Source: Ktedonobacterales bacterium (GTDB taxonomy: Bacteria; Chloroflexota; Ktedonobacteria; Ktedonobacterales; JADMIN01). Taken from it: DNA of 5,640 bases. The stretch spans positions 1 to 5,640 of the forward strand of contig JAICKD010000263.1 in NCBI GenBank assembly GCA_025928125.1. The letters are read 5' to 3'. The notes under the pieces are model-generated. The model was not told where the DNA came from, did not search any database, and worked only from the letters and a program-made list of their open reading frames with translations. Made by a program: the position numbers and the translations under genes. Shown here piece by piece: positions 1 through 5,640 of this stretch. The stretch's first letter is position 1. Each line of letters starts with the position of its first letter.

Positions 1-8
1 CGCCGCAA

Positions 9-77
9 AGGCCGCCTGCGCGGCCTCCAGAGAGATACGAACGTCGGGACGCTCCTGGGAGCCTGCGAAGGCAGGCT
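9..77. other. Cluster of three short inverted repeats in a gene-free edge region
   Basis: Three perfect hairpins follow one another: 9-15 with 20-26 (7 bp, loop CTGC), 51-54 with 59-62 (GCTC/GAGC, short loop), and 60-66 with 71-77 (7 bp, loop GAAG on the plus strand, CTTC on the minus strand). With the hairpin at 82-101 they fill most of the first 100 bases. I see no convincing coding sequence here. One plus-strand frame is open from base 2 to a TAG at 104-106, but its residues resemble no family I know. The region may be the 3' end of a neighbouring transcription unit or a structured untranslated RNA; the left edge of the window cuts it off. Confidence 0.3.
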
Positions 78-81
78 TTGC

Positions 82-101
82 GGATGCGCGTGCGCGCATC
101 C
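82..101 (-). terminator. Possible terminator hairpin downstream of the thioesterase gene
   Basis: GGATGCGC (82-89) pairs perfectly with GCGCATCC (94-101) around a 4-base loop, giving an 8-bp GC-rich stem. It begins 14 bases after the stop codon of the minus-strand thioesterase gene, a usual position for a terminator. The minus strand has no run of T after the stem, so it is not a classic intrinsic terminator; it might instead protect the 3' end of the transcript. The further hairpins at 9-77 lie beyond it in the same direction. Confidence 0.3.
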
Positions 102-114
102 CCTAGGCGCGGCT

Positions 115-624
115 TCAGCCGCCAGCCGCCTCTGGCGCCTCGATACGGCGGTCGAAGCGGCGGTAGATGGCGTGGCAGCGCGAGCAGACACGGCCATTGA
201 CATCGCGGCAGTCGGCATCGACGAAGAAGATCTGCTTGCCGCCACTGAGCACGTGCGCCTCGAAGGTGAGCGGCGCATCGTAGGCGGGATGCTCGAAGGC
301 CATCTCCAGCGTCACCGTCACCTGTGGCTTCGTGCCGTGGGCCAGCGACGCCACCGCCGCGCCCGTCACGATGTCGAAGATGTAGGACTGCACCGCGCCC
401 GTCACCGCGCGCCCGCCGATGCCCGCCCCGCGATGATGCTTGCCCGGCTCGAAATAGACTTTGGCGTGGCCGTCGGCGCTCTCGACGATGCGCGCGCCCA
501 TCCAACTCACAAAGTCCATCGAGTTCCAGTACTCGAAAAACGCGGGCGTGCCTCGTGTATCGTCGCTGGCGTCGCCGCTCGTCGCGTCCGCTTTCGGCTG
601 CCCCGTGGATGTATCGTCACTCAT
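115..624 (-). CDS. PaaI-like hotdog-fold thioesterase family protein
   Basis: This 169-residue protein has the length and layout of the PaaI/YbgC-type hotdog thioesterases, which hydrolyse acyl-CoA or similar thioesters in the cytoplasm; the substrate cannot be read from the sequence. After a polar, probably disordered first 25-30 residues (many Ser, Asp, Thr) comes a PAFFEYW segment, then a Gly-rich turn leading into the central helix with FDIVTGAAVASL. Asp84 there is at the position of the usual catalytic or structural acid. Strands such as TVTLEMAFEHPA and GGKQIFFVDADC complete the fold. The family HGG motif is not intact (VTG at about that place). The last strand carries an unusual CSRCH (residues 147-151). 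I chose the ATG at 622-624 because a purine-rich GGAAGGGAAGG lies 8 bases before it on the minus strand. An in-frame ATG at 706-708 would add 28 residues unlike the family. Divergent from the PBP gene. Family assignment is fairly sure, specific function is not. Confidence 0.75.
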   Translation of the reverse strand: MSDDTSTGQPKADATSGDASDDTRGTPAFFEYWNSMDFVSWMGARIVESADGHAKVYFEPGKHHRGAGIGGRAVTGAVQSYIFDIVTGAAVASLAHGTKPQVTVTLEMAFEHPAYDAPLTFEAHVLSGGKQIFFVDADCRDVNGRVCSRCHAIYRRFDRRIEAPEAAGG

Positions 625-655
625 GATGCGGGCCTTCCCTTCCAGGATATGTAGT

Positions 656-669
656 GCGCGGCGCCGCGC
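656..669. repeat. Perfect 14-bp GC palindrome upstream of the thioesterase gene
   Basis: GCGCGGCGCCGCGC is self-complementary over all 14 bases. It lies about 32-45 bases before the thioesterase ATG, so it would be in that gene's 5' leader or next to its promoter. It could be a regulator site, but in DNA this rich in GC a palindrome made only of G and C may arise by chance. No convincing -35/-10 pair for the minus-strand gene was found around it. Confidence 0.3.
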
Positions 670-799
670 CGCTGATAGTATGAACAGCGCCAGCGATGCC
701 GCCAGCACACAGCGTACACTACCCGGCTAGCAGTGGGCAAGGAAGCGCGGAATCGCCCCCGTTTCTTTGAGGCGTGTGAGATTCCGGCCCCCATTTTTC

Positions 800-819
800 C
801 CAGCACATTGCCATGCTGG
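800..819. repeat. Inverted repeat around the putative -35 box
   Basis: CCAGCA (800-805) and TGCTGG (814-819) form a perfect 6-bp inverted repeat with an 8-base spacer. The spacer contains the proposed -35 hexamer TTGCCA (808-813) of the promoter facing the PBP gene. A dimeric regulator bound here would block RNA polymerase, so an operator is possible. The arms are short and chance is a real alternative. Confidence 0.25.
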
Positions 820-837
820 CGTCCTGGCTTTTACACT
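808..837 (+). promoter_or_regulatory. Putative sigma70-type promoter for the sORF and PBP gene
   Basis: TTGCCA (808-813, five of six matches to TTGACA) is separated by 18 bases from TACACT (832-837, four of six matches to TATAAT). This is the best pair I see between the two divergent genes. The start site would fall near 843-846, about 95 bases before the PBP ATG. It would also lie at the edge of the Shine-Dalgarno sequence of the short ORF at 852. If this promoter is the real one, that ORF would be translated from an almost leaderless message. No clear alternative promoter was found nearer to the PBP start. Confidence 0.35.
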
Positions 838-851
838 AACCCGGAGATTCT

Positions 852-944
852 ATGCAAGAGGTGAACTTGCCTGGCGTACGGCGACTCGTGAGATGGCCGC
901 TATTTTGGATGTCTGAGGATAGCTTTGGTGAGGGGGGCGCATGA
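852..944 (+). CDS. Small 30-residue leader ORF overlapping the PBP start
   Basis: An ATG at 852 opens a 30-codon frame that ends at TGA 942-944. The stop overlaps the PBP start codon as ATGA (941-944), the arrangement typical of translationally coupled genes. GGAG at 843-846 stands 5 bases before the ATG, a good ribosome-binding site. The peptide starts MQEVNLPGVRRLVRW, has a short aromatic stretch (WPLFWM) in the middle and ends with a Gly-rich, acidic tail. I recognise no family, and it has no signal peptide or full membrane span. If translated, it may serve to set the translation level of the PBP rather than act as a protein. Only comparative data can tell it from a chance frame; 30 open codons alone are weak evidence, so the case rests on the ribosome-binding site and the exact overlap. 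Confidence 0.4.
   Translation: MQEVNLPGVRRLVRWPLFWMSEDSFGEGGA
930..937 (+). promoter_or_regulatory. Ribosome-binding site fixing the PBP start
   Basis: GAGGGGGG directly precedes CGC and the ATG at 941, so a GAGG core stands about 7 bases before the start. The same reading frame has a TGA stop at 929-931, so no longer in-frame start is possible nearby. The site lies inside the short ORF at 852-944, which fits translational coupling. Confidence 0.6.
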
Positions 945-3900
945 GCAGGGATTCGCGAAACTACGGCGGTGACTATGACGAGCGCGACCTCGACGGACGC
1001 GCTGGCCCGCCGCGCGGACGACGCCCAAACGGTGGCGGCGGTAGCGGTGGGCGCGGCCCATCTGATCCTTCCATGCGACGACCGAACAGTAACGGCAATG
1101 GCAACAGCATGATGCGCCCGCCCTATGGCTCACGCGGAAGCGGTCCACGCAATGGCGGCCCACGCAGCCGCGACTATGACGATGATGATGGCGGCTACTC
1201 AGAGCATCGCGAACAGCCCTCACGCCGCAGCCGCGCTGAGTATCGCGACGGGCCGCCCTCACGCGGGGGTAGCCGCTCGCGCGCCGGTGACAGCTACGAG
1301 ATGGAGGCATCGCGCGCGCCACGCAAGCAGCGCCGTGGCTTCGGTGAGATGGTTGGCGAGATGTCGCGCCAGTTGAGCGCGATGGTCCGGGGTACCGGCC
1401 GCGCGATGCAGCGCGAGGCGGCGCAGATTGCCGCCGCGGGCAGCCGCAGGTCCGCGCCGCTGACGCCATCGCCAGAGATGCTGGCGCAGATACAGGGCGA
1501 CCTGCCACGCTACCGCCGCTCGCGCATCCGCATGCGGGCGCGCAAATGGCGGCTGGGGCGTGTGCGCGCCAATCCCGTCGGCTATGCCATCGGCGTCGCG
1601 ACAGTGGTCATCGCGGCGGTCTCCATTCTTGGCGGTGGCGGCGCGGGCGCGGTCTACGCCTACAATTACTATGATGTGCATCGCCCGGCGATCCAGAGCA
1701 TCATCAATAACGCCGTCAGCGGTCAGAGTACAGTCATCTATGACCGCAATGGTCAGGTTCTCTATAACGTCCGCAGCGATAGCGGCTACAACTATTACGT
1801 GCCGCTCTCGCAGATTGGCCAGACCATCCAGGACGCGACGCTCGATACCGAAGACCACTCGTTCTACTCGCCGACCAACATCGGCGTGGACTTCCAGGGA
1901 ACGGCGCGCGCGCTCCTCGCTGACGTGACCCATGGTGGCGCGGCTGACCAGGGCGGCTCGACCATCACCCAGCAGCTTGTCAAGCGCCTGATTCTGCACG
2001 ACCCGTCGAAGCAGGTGCAGCGCAAACTGAACGAGATGATTCTGGCCATCGGCCTCAATGCCAACTATAGCAAGAGCCAGATTCTGGAGATGTATCTCAA
2101 CACCATCGACTATGGCGACCAGAATCAGGGCATCGAGGCGGCGGCGCGCAACTTCTTTGGTCTGAAGCAAAAAGAGGAAAACGGCAAGGTGATCCTGGCC
2201 AACCAGCAGCTTTCCATCGCGCAGGCGGCGATTCTAGCGGGCCTGCCGAACAACCCAACGTATTACCTGCCGATTGCGTTCTCCTGCGACAAAGCGCCCT
2301 GCGAAGACAAGGATTGGGCCAAGCCTTGCGTCAACGACCCACACGAGGGCGTCTGCGATCCCAGCGCGGACTATGTCGACAACTGGGGCCAGCTAGGCCA
2401 CGAATGGATCGTCTGGCGGCGCGCGCGCGTGGTGTTGCAGAGCATGCAGACCTATGGCTCGATCACCAATGACCAATATCTCAACGCGCTGAATCAGGTC
2501 CACGATATTCTGGTGAATCAGGATATAAAGCACTGGGCAGGCGTCTCGAATGGCAGCGCCATCGATACGACCAAGCTGGCGCCAAGCTTTGTGGACTATA
2601 TCACCCAGACAGTGCTACCCCAGGAATTTGGAATCTCCCCGGACAGTCTGCCGACTGCTGGCTGGAAAATCTATACGACGCTCGACCTCAACCTGGAGCA
2701 GTACACCGAGAAGAACATCGACTACTACATCAACAAAGACCACACAGTTCCAGTGCCAACATACCATAACACGAACAACAACTGTGGCCCAACATGTGAT
2801 CTTCCGCTCACGCAGACAGCCAACGCTCACGATGGGGCTGCGGTGGTAATCGATCCCTATACCGGAGATGTGCTGGCGATGGCTGGCACAGCGAAATACG
2901 GCGACTCGAATCCGCTAGTCGGCGGTTACAACAATGTGGCGGTGCTGCCGCGAAGTCTCGGTTCGTCGATGAAGGGCATCGTCTACGCGACTGCCTTCCA
3001 GATGGGCTGGACGCCAAGTATCATGATGCAGGACACGCCTATCTGCATGCCAGGATCAGGGGGATCCCAGGACTATTCAGACACGCCTGGTTGCAAAAAC
3101 AACGCAGTCTATGTGCCACATAACTACACCGGTGACGGCTATAACGGCTACGTTCCGCTTCGGATGGCGCTTGCCAACTCGCTGAATATTCCAGCAGTCG
3201 AGGGGATGTCATTCGTCGGCGACACGCCAGCGCTTTCCGACAACTTCATCACAATGGCGCGTCGGCTGGGAATAACTGGTGACGTCAAGAATCCGGATGG
3301 CACTATCAAAACACCAGGGCTAGAGGCGGACCGAGTGGGGCCGACAACGGCGCTCGGTACGCAGTCGGTTCCCCTGATTCAGTTGACGAACGCCTACGCT
3401 GCCATGGCCAACAGCGGCAAGCATGTTCCCTATCGCACCATCCTGCGCATCGAGGACTCGGCGGGTGACTCCTGGACCGCACCGACACCCAAGCCAGCGC
3501 AGGTGATCAGCCCACAGGCAGCCTACATGCTCACCTCGGTGCTGGCGGATGATAAAGCCCGAATGCCAGGTTTTAACACCATAAACCCCTTGCAGTTCCC
3601 CGATTATTCGAGTTTCCAGGTTGCCTCGAAGACCGGAACAGGCTCTGGTAAGATTGGGCCGAGCGATATTGTCACAATAGGCTACTCACCGTATTTAACG
3701 GTAGGGGTCTGGGTGGGCAATGCCAATGGCGCCGATATGACGCCAGGCATCATCGGTATCGCCGGCGCTGGCTATATCTTCCATGATGTCATGGACTACG
3801 CGCTGAAAACCTACAAGTGGACGGGGACGAGCACTTTCCCGATTCCGCCAGACATGGCAATGGGCGCGTTCGGCTGCAACGCAGGGCTGGCGCCATATCA

Positions 3901-4102
3901 GGGCGAAGCTGGGTCATCGGGCGGCACTGGCAACGGAACTGGTAATGGCAACGGGACAGGCACTGGGACCGGGACTGGTAGCTCGGGCAGCGCGCCAGTG
4001 TGCAATACACGCGCCAGTATCGGCAGGCATTTGAACATCTACCCCGGGCCGAAACCAGATATAGACTGGTATATCCAAGGGCAGGCGCCGCTCAACTCGT
4101 GA
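941..4102 (+). CDS. Bifunctional class A penicillin-binding protein (GT51 glycosyltransferase plus transpeptidase)
   Basis: A 1053-residue membrane-anchored enzyme that polymerises lipid II into glycan strands and crosslinks their peptides outside the membrane. Residues 1-210 are a cytoplasmic, low-complexity tail rich in Arg, Gly, Ser and Pro, with an acidic DYDDDDGG patch at 78-85, a possible amphipathic helix near 131-170 and a strongly basic stretch just before the membrane. A single transmembrane helix spans about 213-241. The GT51 domain (about 262-444) shows catalytic Glu304 in TEDHSF, GGSTITQQ (338-345), RKLNE with Glu365 (361-365), KSQILEMYLN (378-387) and AILAGLPNNP. A linker with a four-Cys insert (449-472) leads to the transpeptidase domain (about 633-945) with nucleophile Ser675 in SSMK (675-678), SLN (747-749) and KTGTG (897-901). 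A Gly/Thr/Asn linker (991-1019) and a short tail end the protein. All key residues are present, so it should be active. It is longer than the usual 700-900 residues, mainly because of the tail. Start set by the ribosome-binding site at 930-937; likely coupled to the leader ORF at 852. Confidence 0.95.
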   Translation: MSRDSRNYGGDYDERDLDGRAGPPRGRRPNGGGGSGGRGPSDPSMRRPNSNGNGNSMMRPPYGSRGSGPRNGGPRSRDYDDDDGGYSEHREQPSRRSRAEYRDGPPSRGGSRSRAGDSYEMEASRAPRKQRRGFGEMVGEMSRQLSAMVRGTGRAMQREAAQIAAAGSRRSAPLTPSPEMLAQIQGDLPRYRRSRIRMRARKWRLGRVRANPVGYAIGVATVVIAAVSILGGGGAGAVYAYNYYDVHRPAIQSIINNAVSGQSTVIYDRNGQVLYNVRSDSGYNYYVPLSQIGQTIQDATLDTEDHSFYSPTNIGVDFQGTARALLADVTHGGAADQGGSTITQQLVKRLILHDPSKQVQRKLNEMILAIGLNANYSKSQILEMYLNTIDYGDQNQGIEAAARNFFGLKQKEENGKVILANQQLSIAQAAILAGLPNNPTYYLPIAFSCDKAPCEDKDWAKPCVNDPHEGVCDPSADYVDNWGQLGHEWIVWRRARVVLQSMQTYGSITNDQYLNALNQVHDILVNQDIKHWAGVSNGSAIDTTKLAPSFVDYITQTVLPQEFGISPDSLPTAGWKIYTTLDLNLEQYTEKNIDYYINKDHTVPVPTYHNTNNNCGPTCDLPLTQTANAHDGAAVVIDPYTGDVLAMAGTAKYGDSNPLVGGYNNVAVLPRSLGSSMKGIVYATAFQMGWTPSIMMQDTPICMPGSGGSQDYSDTPGCKNNAVYVPHNYTGDGYNGYVPLRMALANSLNIPAVEGMSFVGDTPALSDNFITMARRLGITGDVKNPDGTIKTPGLEADRVGPTTALGTQSVPLIQLTNAYAAMANSGKHVPYRTILRIEDSAGDSWTAPTPKPAQVISPQAAYMLTSVLADDKARMPGFNTINPLQFPDYSSFQVASKTGTGSGKIGPSDIVTIGYSPYLTVGVWVGNANGADMTPGIIGIAGAGYIFHDVMDYALKTYKWTGTSTFPIPPDMAMGAFGCNAGLAPYQGEAGSSGGTGNGTGNGNGTGTGTGTGSSGSAPVCNTRASIGRHLNIYPGPKPDIDWYIQGQAPLNS
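3911..3997 (+). repeat. Gly-Thr/Gly-Asn repeat region coding a flexible linker
   Basis: Inside the PBP gene, residues 991-1019 consist almost only of Gly, Thr, Asn and Ser, with alternating GTG and GNG units. The codons vary (GGC, GGA, GGT, GGG for Gly; ACT, ACA, ACC for Thr), so the DNA repeat is imperfect. This suggests selection for a flexible low-complexity linker rather than a recent slippage expansion. It lies between Cys979 and Cys1021, near the extracytoplasmic C-terminus. Its length may differ between strains. Confidence 0.7.
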
Positions 4103-4120
4103 GATTACCAACGCATGAAG

Positions 4121-4146
4121 ATAGGGCAGCCGGTTGGCTGCCCTAT
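4121..4146. terminator. Hairpin between convergent PBP and typA genes
   Basis: ATAGGGCAGC (4121-4130) pairs perfectly with GCTGCCCTAT (4137-4146), and one further C-G pair (4131/4136) leaves a GGTT loop: an 11-bp stem. It begins 18 bases after the PBP stop and ends 31 bases before the typA stop codon on the other strand. On the plus strand the stem is followed by the T-rich but interrupted GGTTGTTTGG; on the minus strand no T run follows. It is therefore a better terminator for the PBP gene, and may act weakly on both. Confidence 0.65.
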
Positions 4147-4177
4147 GGTTGTTTGGATGAGATAGTTTAGCGAGAGA

Positions 4178-5640
4178 TTACCGTGCGCCCGACTGCTCCG
4201 CGTCACGCGCGCGGGCTCGCTCGTGCTGCGTCAGCAGGCGCTTGCGCAGGCGCACGTTCTGCGGCGTCACCTCAACCAGTTCATCGTTGTTGATGAAGTC
4301 GAGCGACTGTTCCAGGCTGAGGTCAACGATGGGCGAGAGGCGCACCGCAATATCCGAGGTGGACGAGCGGATGTTGGTCGCCTTCTTTTCCTTACAGACG
4401 TTGACCGCCAGATCATCCGGGCGCGCGTTCAGCCCGACGATCATGCCCTCATAAACCGGAGTACCTGGCTCGATGAACGTCTGGCCGCGCTGCTGGGCGT
4501 TGTTCAGACCGTAGGTGACGGCGACGCCCGCCTCCGAGGCGATCAGCGCGCCGTTGCGGGCGATGCCGATGGGGCCGAGCCATGGTGAATAGTCCGTCAG
4601 CATACTCGACATCGCGCCGTTGCCCTGGGTCAGCGTCAGAAACGCATTGCGGAAGCCGATCAACCCGCGCGTCGGGATATCATACTCCAACCGGACGTTG
4701 CCCTGGCCGTCGTAGACCATGTTCGCCATGCGCCCCTTGCGGATCGCCAGCGTCTCGCTGATCGCGCCGATGTAGTTCTCGCGGGTGTCGATCACCAGCC
4801 GCTCCATCGGCTCCAGCACCCGACCATCCTCGTTGTGGGTGATGACCTCCGGGCGCGAGACCTGAAGCTCATAGCCCTCGCGGCGCATCGTCTCGATCAG
4901 AATCGAAAGATGCAGTTCGCCCCGCCCAGAGACGATGAACTCGTCTGCCGTGTTGCCATCCTCGACGCGCAGGCTGACGTTCGTCTCCAGCTCGCGATAG
5001 AGCCGCGCGCGCAACTGCCGCGACGTGCTGAACTTGCCCTCGCGTCCGCCGAACGGGCTGGTGTTAACGCCGAACGTCATCTTCAGCGTCGGCTCCTCGA
5101 TGGCCAGCGTTGGCAGCGCCTCAGGGTTGTCGAAGTCGGCGATGGTATCGCTGATGTTGGCGTCGGCGATGCCCGTCAGCGCGACGATATCGCCCGCCGT
5201 CGCCTCCTCCACCTCTAGCCGCGCCAGCCCGCGCCAGGTGAAGACCTGGCCCACACGCCCGCGCTTCATCTCGCCCTCGCGCGAGAGATGCGCCACCGCC
5301 ATCCCCGGTCGGACGCGCCCGCGGGTGATGCGGCCAATCGCGTACTTGCCCTTGTAGTCGTCGTAGTCGAGCGTCGTCACCAGCATCTGGAATGGCCCAT
5401 CCTCCTCCACGACTGGCGCGGGTACGACGTTGACAATCGTCTCGAAGAGCGGCTCCAGATCAGTGTTGGTGTCGTCAGGCGAGAGACGGGCGATCCCCTC
5501 GCGCGCGATGGCGTAAAGCACCGGGAAATCAAGCTGGTCGTCGCGGGTCGCCAGTTCCAGAAAGAGGTCTTGCGTCCAGTCGAGCACCTGCTGAATGCGC
5601 GCGTCGCGGCGGTCGATCTTGTTGATGACCACAATGGGTC
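4178..5640 (-). CDS. typA: Ribosome-associated GTPase TypA/BipA, N-terminus beyond window
   Basis: TypA/BipA is an EF-G-like translational GTPase that binds the 70S ribosome and supports 50S assembly and growth under stress or cold. The window holds the last 486 codons of the gene; the reading frame is open to the right edge, with Pro-Ile-Val-Val just before the NKID motif (5612-5623, G4, guanine recognition). About 120-130 residues with the P-loop, switch I and DxPGH are outside, judged from the usual length of about 605-615. Next come the G5-like YAIAREG, the junction VPAPVVEEDGPFQMLVT into the EF-Tu-like beta-barrel domain with LDYDDYKGKYAIGRI, the domain III signature SGRGELHLSILIE (around 4904-4930), the RGLIGFR motif of the EF-G-like C domain (4649-4669), and the BipA-specific C-terminal domain with RPDDLAVNVCKEKKATNIRS and NNDELVEVTPQNVRLRKR. 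The protein ends with an Arg-rich tail after a TAA stop at 4178-4180. ATNIRSS replaces the usual LTNMRAS, a mild change. No frameshift is seen. Confidence 0.95.
   Translation of the reverse strand, partial: PIVVINKIDRRDARIQQVLDWTQDLFLELATRDDQLDFPVLYAIAREGIARLSPDDTNTDLEPLFETIVNVVPAPVVEEDGPFQMLVTTLDYDDYKGKYAIGRITRGRVRPGMAVAHLSREGEMKRGRVGQVFTWRGLARLEVEEATAGDIVALTGIADANISDTIADFDNPEALPTLAIEEPTLKMTFGVNTSPFGGREGKFSTSRQLRARLYRELETNVSLRVEDGNTADEFIVSGRGELHLSILIETMRREGYELQVSRPEVITHNEDGRVLEPMERLVIDTRENYIGAISETLAIRKGRMANMVYDGQGNVRLEYDIPTRGLIGFRNAFLTLTQGNGAMSSMLTDYSPWLGPIGIARNGALIASEAGVAVTYGLNNAQQRGQTFIEPGTPVYEGMIVGLNARPDDLAVNVCKEKKATNIRSSTSDIAVRLSPIVDLSLEQSLDFINNDELVEVTPQNVRLRKRLLTQHERARARDAEQSGAR

Noticed and set aside
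25..55. GTTCGTATC on the minus strand, resembling a tRNA T-loop
   Set aside because: The bases flanking it cannot form the 5-bp T stem, and no acceptor or anticodon arm is present.
2..106. Possible C-terminal end of an upstream plus-strand gene, open from base 2 to TAG at 104-106
   Set aside because: Only 34 codons are visible, they match no family I recognise, and the stretch is filled with hairpins. It cannot be excluded without more sequence to the left.
172..654. 160-codon open frame on the plus strand opposite the thioesterase gene
   Set aside because: It lies wholly across the thioesterase gene and its leader, its translation is Arg/Ala/His-rich without any known motif, and the minus-strand frame gives a clear hotdog protein. 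Long antisense frames are expected in GC-rich DNA.
625..708. 28-residue N-terminal extension of the thioesterase-like protein from an ATG at 706-708, somewhat signal-like
   Set aside because: The ATG at 622-624 has a strong ribosome-binding site, and the extension (hydrophobic then Arg-rich) does not fit a cytoplasmic hotdog enzyme.
867..906. TTGCCT (867-872) with TATTTT (901-906) as a promoter close to the PBP gene
   Set aside because: The spacing of 28 bases is far outside the 16-19 range for sigma70 promoters.
1259..2170. 303-codon open frame on the minus strand inside the PBP gene
   Set aside because: It covers the tail, membrane helix and GT51 motifs of the PBP. Its product has the Arg/Ala/Val-rich composition of an antisense shadow and no recognisable domain.

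Overview
The window (5,640 bases, GC-rich) looks like ordinary chromosomal DNA from a high-GC bacterium. It holds three recognisable protein genes: a small hotdog-fold thioesterase-like gene on the minus strand (115-624), a large bifunctional class A penicillin-binding protein (PBP) on the plus strand (941-4102), and the C-terminal four-fifths of the translational GTPase TypA/BipA on the minus strand (4178 to the right edge). The PBP has a long Arg/Gly-rich cytoplasmic tail, one transmembrane helix and many extracytoplasmic cysteines. I think this fits a Gram-positive-like or Chloroflexota (Ktedonobacteria-type) bacterium. That is a weak inference, because no rRNA or other taxonomic marker is present.

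Layout. Bases 1-114 contain no gene I can support, but they hold four compact inverted repeats in a row, possibly a terminator cluster for the thioesterase gene. The thioesterase and the PBP are divergently transcribed from a shared region of about 300 bases (625-940). That region carries a 14-bp GC palindrome on the thioesterase side. On the PBP side it carries a plausible sigma70-type promoter inside an inverted repeat. It also carries a previously unlisted 30-codon ORF (852-944) with its own Shine-Dalgarno sequence, whose stop overlaps the PBP start codon as ATGA. The PBP and typA genes converge on a 75-base gap with a perfect 11-bp hairpin that can serve as a terminator.

Functionally, the PBP polymerises and crosslinks peptidoglycan at the outer face of the membrane. 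TypA is a ribosome-associated GTPase, and the thioesterase probably hydrolyses an acyl-CoA-type thioester. Nothing suggests that the three form a pathway; the orientations show three independent transcription units. I found no mobile element, CRISPR array, tRNA or rRNA, and no sign of an exotic new system. The points most worth a second look are the coupled leader ORF, the ten regularly paired cysteines of the PBP with a Cys-rich insert, and its roughly 210-residue low-complexity cytoplasmic tail.
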